From the NCBI GenBank assembly GCA_037951165.1, contig JBBDHG010000153.1, forward strand, positions 246,501 through 310,500: DNA of 64,000 nt. Reading direction: 5' to 3'. Source of the stretch: Lophius americanus. Taxonomy: Eukaryota > Chordata > Actinopteri > Lophiiformes > Lophiidae. Shown here one piece after another: positions 56,770 to 64,000 of the stretch. The stretch's first letter is position 1, and each line of letters starts with the position of its first letter. Position numbers and translations under genes: made by a program. The notes below the pieces were generated by a model. It saw only the letters and a program-made list of their open reading frames with translations, had not been told where the DNA came from and searched no databases.

Positions 56770-57195
56770 TTAAGTCTTGATAAGCTGGCTGTGTGAGGAA
56801 GAACTGTATTAATGTTGGTAAAGGTTTTTTGTAGGTTTCCGACATTAGGGGTCTGATTAAGTCCAAATTAGATGTATACGATCTACTTGAGGAGATCTTA
56901 CTTATTGTACTTTAATAATTTGTATAGTTCATATTTTAACCACTAGGGGGACCTTTCTACGAAAAGTACAATAACTTTCAGACCGTACGTCCAAATTTCG
57001 GTGAATATGAATAAACGTGACGAGATCTGTCTTGTCAATGTCAAAATTGCTCTAGGAGTTCAGACTTTACTCACTATCATTTTCAAATGTTATACCATCG
57101 TAGACCTTAGTGCGAGGAAGAACTGGATTGATTTGGGGAAAGGTGATTCTGTATGCTGCTTTCATCATTTCATACTCACTAGATCCAGGAGAAGA
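56770..57195 (-). repeat. Repeat A, two modules with both tails
   Basis: Plus strand 'tgtgaggaagaactgtatta' and again 'gcgaggaagaactggattga' about 320 bp later, with modules 'gtctgattaagtccaaatta', 'ctacttgaggagatcttact' and 'gtccaaatttcggtgaatat' between. Two tail segments in one copy suggest two fused or tandem elements. Confidence 0.65.
56940..56953 (+). promoter_or_regulatory. CTCF-like motif inside Repeat A
   Basis: CCACTAGGGGGACC, 12 of 14 positions of the CTCF core. Confidence 0.3.
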
Positions 57196-57429
57196 AGCAG
57201 GCAGCTAATATAATCGATAAAATTCTAATCCTGCTGTATGCTTCCTGCCCAGCTCCAAACCACAGGCGGACTCAGCAAACAGGCAATACCTGGACAGGAA
57301 ATATACAGTAGTGGATAATTTAGTACATTTTAAGGGCAAAATTCTTCTAAGGAAATGTTTGAGACCAAAACAGAACTACAGGTCTAATTAGCTGTACTGT
57401 CTTTAAAAGTATTGTGTCCCATTTTTGTT

Positions 57430-57510
57430 GTATCTTAAAATTTCCGTTCAGTTCCCCTGATTGAATTCCTCAAATTCTAATTATGTCAGAAAAAGTGATC
57501 ATTCAGAGAT
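57430..57510 (+). repeat. Repeat A fragment (head end)
   Basis: 'gttcccctgattgaattcct', 'caaattctaattatgtcaga' matches the end of the head only. Confidence 0.45.
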
Positions 57511-57749
57511 TTACAATTTTTTGCGATCAATAAGTGGAGAGGAGCTCTTCTGTAATCAATGTTAGTGAATAAACATCAATGAGGATAATGTCCTAGATTA
57601 AATACAGCCACATTTCCTCGCCTGCATGTTAGCTTCAAAAAATCGGATTGTTCTTCAGGCAATAACAAAACATCAAATGCGACATCATTTTTGCTGCCAT
57701 GTTTCTATTTTTAACTATTTCTCGGACACCTTGTGATAGCACCAATCAA

Positions 57750-58140
57750 GAGACTTGACGGGGAACATCTCGACAGAAACAGTGACGGCCGGTTCTACCT
57801 CATTATTGTGCATCCGGTGTCACCCGGTAAGCTCGGTGCGGAGCCCGGGATGACCCACATTCTCGCCCCGTTATCTCTGGTTGCCGCACGATGGAAGACG
57901 CTTGATTAAGTGTTCGCAGCCGCCGCGCCGCGCTTGAAGTGCAGCGAAGCGAACGGTAACATTTGACTTTCAAATGAGTCTGGCGGAGCTAAACTTGGAA
58001 ACGACATATAGGGAGAGACTGTTTGTGAGTATTGGTAGCAGAAAAGATGGAGAGCTTGAAAGGAGCTTGAAAGACGGGGAACTAGTGAACCACCGCGAGT
58101 GAGAGCCGCGTCCCGACACGGGGAAACTTTCATGTAGAGA
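57750..58140. promoter_or_regulatory. CpG-rich patch, candidate regulatory element
   Basis: Second-densest CpG stretch of the window: 'cacccggtaagctcggtgcg', 'gcagccgccgcgccgcgctt', 'cagcgaagcgaacgg'. It includes a donor-like 'cccggtaagc' on the plus strand near 57826. No ORF with features. It could be a small promoter or CNE. Confidence 0.22.
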
Positions 58141-58144
58141 GTAG

Positions 58145-58695
58145 ATACACAAGTGGAAGCATCGGTGAACTAAAGTTATTTCTGGATGGGGGGTGGGGTT
58201 GATGCAGGAGCGGAATCTATTTTAACCTAATGTGTGTCATTCAACTTCCTGCCAACACTCTGAGCTATTTGTGGTCACTAGAGGGGAGAAACTATTGGGC
58301 TTAAAAAATGTGCCAGCCTTTCAAAATACAGACATTCTTTATTCTTCATTTTAGAGGTTAGAAAAGTCTAAAACTAAGTAGCCCGGAAAGGATATTTCCA
58401 ACTCAGCCTCATGTCCTATTAATAGAACAGTAATCTAAGGAACTGAGACGTTATGAACTTCTATTACCACCTTTAACGGGCAAATAACGTGTTGAGTGTG
58501 AATGACCGGTACGTTTGTGCACAGAGAGAATACTGACATCCTGCCTCTTCCTCACACTCAGGTTCAATGTATGTACGTGTTTTATTGTACGCAATACTCA
58601 GTGTTCTTTATTTAAGCTTAATTCAAACAGGGAAGATATATCATTGAGTTTAAAATAAAATTCTCTGTATTTAACAAGGTTAGTTATTTTACCAT
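58145..58695. other. Unannotated spacer
   Basis: Nothing supported. Confidence 0.5.
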
Positions 58696-58729
58696 TACCA
58701 TTATTAGTCCATGAAAGTATATATTTACT

Positions 58730-58950
58730 GGGTAACTGAATAGTATTTCAGGGGGTAGTTTCTACGTATTTACATATTTTTCTTTTGTTAAATGTATTAA
58801 TTACCCAGTAATACACTATTATTACCAGGTATTTACCAGGTAACTAGCTACTTTTTCATCGGTAGTCTCTCTTTGTTTACCTATTGTTAACTGTGTAAAT
58901 TACCTTATTATACACTATTATTACCATGCATTATCAAATAAATATCTAGT
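58730..58950. repeat. Degenerate tandem duplication, period about 99 bp
   Basis: 'aatacactattattacca' near 58810 recurs as 'tatacactattattacca' near 58909. Preceding 'gtaactgaatagtatttc' and 'gtaactagctactttttc' are similarly spaced. Confidence 0.6.
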
Positions 58951-59084
58951 AATTAGGGTACTGAAAAAGGAAGGGTTACGTGAGGCAATCATAACTTCTT
59001 ATATTAAAACAATGATTATTCCTACGGCGCTGTTGGTTAATCTGAACTACTATTAAATGACAAGAGTTTCTGTATGATGAGAAA

Positions 59085-59105
59085 GGGGGTGGGGGGGGGG
59101 GGGGG
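59085..59105. repeat. G-rich homopolymer run
   Basis: Five G, one T, then fifteen G. Confidence 0.95.
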
Positions 59106-59109
59106 AGTT

Positions 59110-59810
59110 AGCATTTGGGCTTCTATCTGACGTAATATCACAGTTATTGTCATTATTACCCTCTTTATGCTGCGGATTGGTGTTTGTACCTCATTAGTCT
59201 TGTCAGCAGGATTTTGATAAGCGTTTAACATACGAGCCTCTGTAATGAAATTAACAATTAGTTCATGTTTTTCTTGTTGCATCAGTGGAAGAAGGATTCA
59301 GTGTGAGGAGGGAGGCTTCTGCTAATTCATCCATGCGGGCCAGTGAGAATGGAGGCAGGAACTGCCTCCCTCCTGGGAAAAACAGTTAATTATTTCAGCT
59401 AGCTAGTGGATCCGGATATGGAGAGTGACACTCTCAGGTAAACAATCATAATGCTCAGAAGCAGCATTATGAGACCATTAAGGCATTTTGTCAGGATGGT
59501 AGTAGAGATAATAACAAGAATAGATCTGTAGTCAGCATATGCAGCCCGAATGAGGATCGCAGCACAAAGCAGAGACATTACCTCATTGACTCTCAATATT
59601 TCCCATCTTATCCAAATGCCAGGGGTCTCATTAAGAAAAGGGTCTTAAATGTGTGCGTCTGCACAATAGCCAGAAACAGTGTATAAGAAAAAACAATAGG
59701 ATTGGCAAAACTGAACACTTGCACACCTGGATGTACCTTTATGAATTACACTCCATCTGGAATTCAGATACAATATAATATAATATATATTAATTGACAT
59801 ATATGTTAGT
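59110..59810. other. Unannotated spacer
   Basis: Nothing supported. Confidence 0.5.
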
Positions 59811-59819
59811 ATATTACCT

Positions 59820-59910
59820 GTTGAATGATGATGTGAAGGATGGCGTAAAGCGCATAGCGCTTTGAGGGGTTGAGCAGACTAGCATATATAAGTACAGTCC
59901 ATTTACCATA
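59820..59910 (+). repeat. tRNA-SINE 3' tail
   Basis: 'ggcgtaaagcgcatagcgct', 'ttgaggggttgagcagacta', 'tataagtacagtccatttac' corresponds to the common fish SINE end 'gtaaagcgctttgagtggtcagaagactag..atataaatacagtccatttac'. A small internal duplication of 'agcgc' is present. Directly joined to a Repeat A copy. Confidence 0.65.
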
Positions 59911-59914
59911 AACC

Positions 59915-60110
59915 TGCTTGAGTTGATTCATTTGCACCAAATTTGGAGTAAATCGGTCTGATGGTTGAGAAATTATGGAGTTTTGGAGATAAACCTCCCT
60001 TAGTGTTGGAAATATACAACTTACCTCTACAAAAATAAATCCCATTCTTTCTTGAGATAATTTCTATGTGAGTGTAAAATTTGAAAATATTACATGAAAC
60101 AGTTTTTGAG
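59915..60110 (+). repeat. Repeat A, one module plus tail
   Basis: 'cttgagttgattcatttgca', 'ccaaatttggagtaaatcgg', 'tggttgagaaattatgg', 'aaacctcccttagtgttgga', 'aaaataaatcccattctttc', then the tail. The head is missing. Confidence 0.7.
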
Positions 60111-60239
60111 TTAGCTGCTTAAGGATTTGCTTGGTGTTGGCGGTGGTGTTGATGGCGACGACGCCCCCATAATATCACAGTCTTTCCGTGGATATAATTA
60201 CAACAGATGATATTTTGCTTTGAGTCCCCAGGGAGATTG

Positions 60240-60335
60240 TGTTCCAAGAGCAACTAAAAGATATATCCCTGCTTTGGAGTTTGTAAAGTGGTAGTGGTGG
60301 TGGCTGGTGACTCTGCTGGGACCGATGAATATCGA
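60240..60335 (-). repeat. Repeat B fragment
   Basis: Plus strand 'gtggtagtggtggtggctgg', 'tgactctgctgggaccgatg'. Confidence 0.55.
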
Positions 60336-60339
60336 AGTT

Positions 60340-60900
60340 TTTGGATTTGAATAGAGTGATGGACAGCTCACGTAACATTAGCAGAAACTAGAGGGACACA
60401 GCAAGACTATATCCTAACAACTGTGATGTGTGTAAGTCCTAAACGATAAATGTGACCTGCTGATGTGACTGATTTACAGCCCAAAGCCACGATAGCAGGA
60501 AACTAAGACTTAGCCCACATCGTAGCTGTAAATATAAACTATGGTCCTGGTGTGCAGCTGTGAGTTCTCCCTGTGTGAACCTTTTTCTAGAGTTTAATAA
60601 CCGTGGATGAAACAAGCGGGTTGCCAGGAACACTTTGTGTTCAACTCCAGACTCCGGACACTGGACAGAATTTGGTAACGGTACTTTGGGTAGGGTTAGG
60701 GAAATGTTTTCAGCTGAATTTTCCTGCAAACTGCAAAACTGTGTGAGACTGATATGTCGTGGTGGAAGCCCCGCCCCCCAGTGCCAGTTTGCAGGAACAC
60801 CACCAATATTAAACCTGTCTGCAGTGCTAAAAATGCTGGGGTTCCATTTCGTAGAGGAGTTCACCATTGGCCTCTTTAATTCTTCATAGAAACCTAATTC
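60340..60900. other. Unannotated spacer
   Basis: A 183-codon minus-strand frame (60990-60439) begins beside and runs through the CA tract. Its N-terminal part is CV-rich and no domain follows, so it is not called as a gene. Confidence 0.45.
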
Positions 60901-60903
60901 CAG

Positions 60904-60911
60904 ACACACAA

Positions 60912-60945
<34 letters not shown>
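60904..60945. repeat. (AC)n microsatellite
   Basis: CA run with one 'aacg' interruption at the left. Confidence 0.95.
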
Positions 60946-60947
<2 letters not shown>

Positions 60948-60999
60948 CAGGATAACGATATCCTCCCTCTTGATCAGACAAAGAGTACAAAATACTATT

Positions 61000-61440
61000 T
61001 TCCCGACGTGCAGGTGGAAATTGGGCCCTCAGCCTTGATCTCTGAAGCTTTGAGACTCATGGCATCTCCAAGTAAACAAGCTCTTAAACTTTAGTCATTA
61101 CACCGGTTCAGCGTGTCAGAGGGACTCAAGCGGAAGACGATTGGTGCCCTGAATTCAGGTGCGGAGGTGATACTCAAGCTGGAGTGCGCACTCAAATCAC
61201 AAGCCGGCATCCGAGTCAGAGTCAGAATGGGTTTCCAATTTCTTCTGAGAGACTCGCCTCCTCTGTCAAGGTTCCCGCCAAGAGATGAGACGACTGCCGG
61301 AAGAGCCGGGATGCCAGTAACAGGGAACTCTGCTGGAGGAAAAATACTCCTTGTGTCTGGCACAGTAAGGGGTTTATTAAGCCAATGCCCAATGAAAGTC
61401 AAGAGGAAACACAAACCGCTCTGACACTCTGACTCCGCGG
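61000..61440. promoter_or_regulatory. Candidate conserved non-coding block
   Basis: Unique mixed-complexity DNA with matching 103-107 codon frames on both strands (61091-61424) and no repeat. The symmetry of open frames without a domain argues against coding. Confidence 0.2.
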
Positions 61441-61694
61441 ATAAATCAAGTGCCTCATGGAGCTCCTCTGCTGCTCCGCCATGGCTTCATGAATCTTAAC
61501 ATAGTCCTATACATTATTTATAGTGAGGCTATGGAATCCAACAGATTCCATTTTATAAAGCAGAAAGGTCCAATTTAAAGGTAAACCCTCGACTTTATGA
61601 AAAAGCATGAGGAGCTAATTTGACATGATGCAAATATGTAAATCTGTCGCACCTGAAAGTCTGAACAAAGGTTCGGGTTTAGGTTGAATTTAAC

Positions 61695-61860
61695 TGTGGC
61701 GGCTGTAGCTCAGGTGTTAGAGTGGTTGTGCCCTATTCAGGAAGTCAGGGGCTCTTAATATCCACTGGCATCCCAAAGGGGGCTGCCCCCAAAATCCTCC
61801 GGGATTGGTCAAATGCAGAAAACTAATAATGCTGTACTGTATAATAAAGAGATAGCATTA
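61695..61860 (+). mobile_element. tRNA-derived SINE head (5' part)
   Basis: 'ggcggctgtagctcaggtgt' then 'tagagtggttgtgccctatt' gives a pol III A-box (TAGCTCAGGTG at 61706-61716) and the usual D-arm/anticodon-arm order. The B-box region is decayed ('gtcaggggctcttaatat'). The body ('gggggctgcccccaaaatcc') has no partner elsewhere in this window. Confidence 0.6.
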
Positions 61861-61869
61861 TTGTACAAT

Positions 61870-61995
61870 GTAAAAATTGTAATCATCCGTTGGTCCGATT
61901 AAGCGCAAATTTGGTGAATATGAATCGACCCAAGGATCATGTTCTACTCTAATAGTTCATATTTTAGGAGGATATTTTTACAGAAGAACAGCAGT
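61870..61995 (-). repeat. Repeat A, one module
   Basis: Plus strand 'gttggtccgattaagcgcaa', 'atttggtgaatatgaatcga', 'cccaaggatcatgttctact'. The box is damaged ('ttttaggaggat'). Confidence 0.65.
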
Positions 61996-61999
61996 TTTA

Positions 62000-62885
62000 T
62001 GTTTATAACTTCCTTGTAGAGGAACCAGCTCATTAAAATTGGATTCAAATTGGAAAGGTTTCACGTTGGTCACAATAACATTTAAATATTTTGTTGGAGG
62101 GTGGGATCCTGTAATGACTGGGTGTTTAAAGCACGTCAGCCACGGCCCTGTTTCTCAGTTATCTGAGTTCCAAAGGCTTTTTTTTCTTGCCTACCAGCGA
62201 GTTAATTGCTTTTTATCTGACCTCCCAGTTCTAAATCTCACTGATTAGAAGATTGGCATGAAAGCCTTCCCTCCAGATCCTCCTCCATCTCAGTCTACCA
62301 AATCAAACACTTCTCCTACATTTTGACTGACATCCCATTAAAAGTTAAAGAGATTCCCTCAGAAGCCGAGGTAAGATGGAGTATACGGCAACGAGCTCAA
62401 GGACGCACTTCACTCTGGCATCCCATTCATCTAACATGGATTATCACCTGCCAATGAGGAATAAAGTTGAGATGTTGTTGAATAAGAAAACCACTACAAC
62501 TTTAATCAGACAAACTCACGATTGAAAGCTGACTTTCCATCCGCATCATCTTTGGGCAAAAACAAGTTTGCTGATGTTCGCAAAGATATTAACACTAAAA
62601 CGGGACTAAGTCAAGTTTATCAAACAACGCAGTCAGAGTGCAGTGAGTCTGTGAGCGGCAGGGACTCATCCTACCAGCGCTTTTGCTAAATGTACTCAAG
62701 TGCTACTAACATAGTTGAAGATCAGGGCCTTCAAGGCCCCCAGATCACCTCAGGCTATTCATCATAGAAGCCATCCTGAAGGGGATCTGTGGTTTCCGAA
62801 ATTCATTTACTGCACAGCGATGAAAAGGCATCAAAAGCAAAGCCTCGTTAATGGATTTATTAAATACATTAACTCCATTCATCTT
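62000..62885. other. Unannotated spacer, possibly regulatory
   Basis: Unique DNA. The part at about 62240-62640 has the non-repetitive texture of a CNE. The 169-codon plus-strand frame (62715-63224) crosses into Repeat D and is not a gene. Confidence 0.35.
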
Positions 62886-62889
62886 AATC

Positions 62890-63900
62890 TTATTATTGGT
62901 GAAAAAAAGCTCCTAGAGTGCGAACCTCCGTTTAGAGCCAAAACCTACCTCCTAAGCTACTTTGTTTCTCCCTCTCTCAATCTCTTCATGTGTTCTGGAC
63001 ACTCCAACCAACTCTCTGAGTATCTCTCAAATGCTATTTCGCCGATCGTGTCCTACGCCTTCCACTTCAGCGTCTCTGCTCAGCCCACTGATCCCCCAAG
63101 CTCCGACCACAAAGAAACATCAAAAGATCAAAGGCAGCGATGGCAGCATTGTGACGTCACTACTCCAAACGGCTTATTACTTTGTTTTAGTTTAGTTTGG
63201 TTTAAATGCTTCCAAATACGTTAAATCAACTTAATCAAATTACCTCTCAGATATGCCACAAAGTACCTCTTGGTAAAACTTCATGCAGATCTGTCATGTA
63301 GTTTTTCCGTAATCTCGCTCACGAAAAACAGCACTCAGAGACCAAAACCTCCGCCAACGCACAACAGGCCCAGCTCCAGGCCATAGGAACATCAAAGGGA
63401 CAAAGGCAGGGACAGCAAACTTGTGATGTCACTACTCCAAATGGCTTATTACATTGATTGATTTTATTTTAATTAAAGGCTTTAAAACACGTAACATCAT
63501 CAAAATGAAACGATGCCTCGGATATGCGAAAACCTAGAGCCGGGTAAAATTTCTGTCCTGTAGTTTTTCTGCAATCCAGCTAAAAGAAACCCAAACAAAC
63601 AGGCAAACAAATTAGAAAATGCAATCAGAGCTGAAACATCTGCCAAGGCACAACAGGAGATAAAGATTATTCATGCAAATTTCTCTATCAATTTATGAGT
63701 TATTTGGTTGTTTGTTACTCCAACAAACTCTCTTAGTATCTTTGAAATACACTGTAGCCGCTCGTCTCCTGCCCCTTCCACTTCAGTGTCTCTGTTCGGC
63801 CCACTGAGCCCCCAGCTCCACCCCAAAAAAACAGCAAAGGAATCAAATAACTATTGGAATCAAAGGAACAAAGGCATCAAAAGTGGACTATGAATGACTC
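62890..63900 (+). repeat. Repeat D, internally duplicated retroposon-like tail
   Basis: Two closely similar segments, about 63117-63180 and 63389-63452 ('aacatcaaa(a/g)g', 'aaaggcagg', 'gatgtcactactccaaatgg', 'cttattac'), each followed by a 'tgtagtttttc(t/c)g' segment. A further segment at 63715-63850 repeats 63001-63110 ('actccaacaaactctct', 'cgtctcctgccccttccact', 'tcagtgtctctg', 'gcccactga'). 'aaaacctccgccaa' links the pieces to the copy at 10.35 kb. Confidence 0.6.
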
Positions 63901-64000
63901 ATGCTCAATGGAAACCGTTTGAAGAGAGCGCCTCATGACCTCACTCCAAAAACAACGTCACCAGTACAAATGAGGTAAATATTTGATTGCGTATTATGTG

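Noticed and set aside
60439..60990. 183-codon minus-strand frame as a gene
   Set aside because: The N-terminal part is a (CV)n artefact of the CA microsatellite. The rest has no domain and no conservation evidence.
61695..61770. Functional tRNA gene
   Set aside because: The A-box is good but the B-box and acceptor pairing are lost. It fits a tRNA-derived SINE head.
62715..63224. 169-codon frame as a coding exon
   Set aside because: Its second half lies in Repeat D and its first half shows no domain or splice acceptor. Chance frame.

Overview
This looks like vertebrate nuclear DNA, most likely from a teleost (ray-finned) fish and probably a percomorph. Support comes from relics of Tc1/mariner elements, L2-type LINEs and other non-LTR elements typical of fish genomes, tRNA-derived SINE pieces, long (TG)n, (AT)n and (GAA)n microsatellites, AT-rich spacer and the lack of any operon or dense coding. 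No species was identified. No complete host protein-coding gene was recognised. Essentially all short open frames look like chance frames or frames through simple repeats, and the few with a protein signal are transposon relics.

Layout. 0.7-20 kb: spacer with a LINE relic (0.75-1.08 kb), an L2 relic (14.0 kb), two Tc1 relics (14.6 and 19.5 kb), several copies of two dispersed families here called Repeat A and Repeat B, and non-repetitive blocks (2.3, 4.7, 9.0, 18.1-19.0 kb) that could be conserved non-coding elements. 20.4-24.8 kb: two clusters of a degenerate 30-bp satellite lie either side of a CpG-rich block (21.3-22.9 kb). The minus strand of that block looks like a promoter plus long 5' UTR, ending in an ATG with good context and a strong splice donor at 22158/22157. 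It is the best host-gene candidate here, a first exon of an unidentified minus-strand gene. 24.8-30 kb: a LINE/SINE-like tail, the longest Tc1 relic (26.2-27.2 kb), a MITE-like element (27.4 kb) and two L2 reverse-transcriptase fragments. 30-34 kb: two perfect palindromes and a 1-kb satellite whose right half is organised as a 120-bp dimer. 34-46 kb: many Repeat A copies, L2 and SINE tails, a fourth Tc1 relic and a DNA-transposon-like repeat. 47-50.6 kb: GT-rich DNA, a 33-bp minisatellite, and a large AT/TATG block. 51.7-64 kb: the longest Repeat A copy, more A and B copies, a 108-bp TG tract, a tRNA-like SINE head, and an internally duplicated repeat at the right edge.

Repeat A is the most striking theme. 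It has at least 17 diverged copies or pieces on both strands. A head carries a 'ctgcgttgtacaagcaat'-like stretch, followed by one to five modules of about 120-175 bp. Each module holds a 'CCCCCTAGTG' box and a conserved core reading roughly 'gtcgattcatatgcacc' followed by 'tttggactaaatcggacc'. The box in antisense resembles the vertebrate CTCF core, so this family may spread CTCF-like sites. Repeat B (about 100-250 bp; core 'agtcatcagccaccaccacc') has seven copies. The window shows regulatory or structural DNA and repeat decay rather than a set of cooperating genes.
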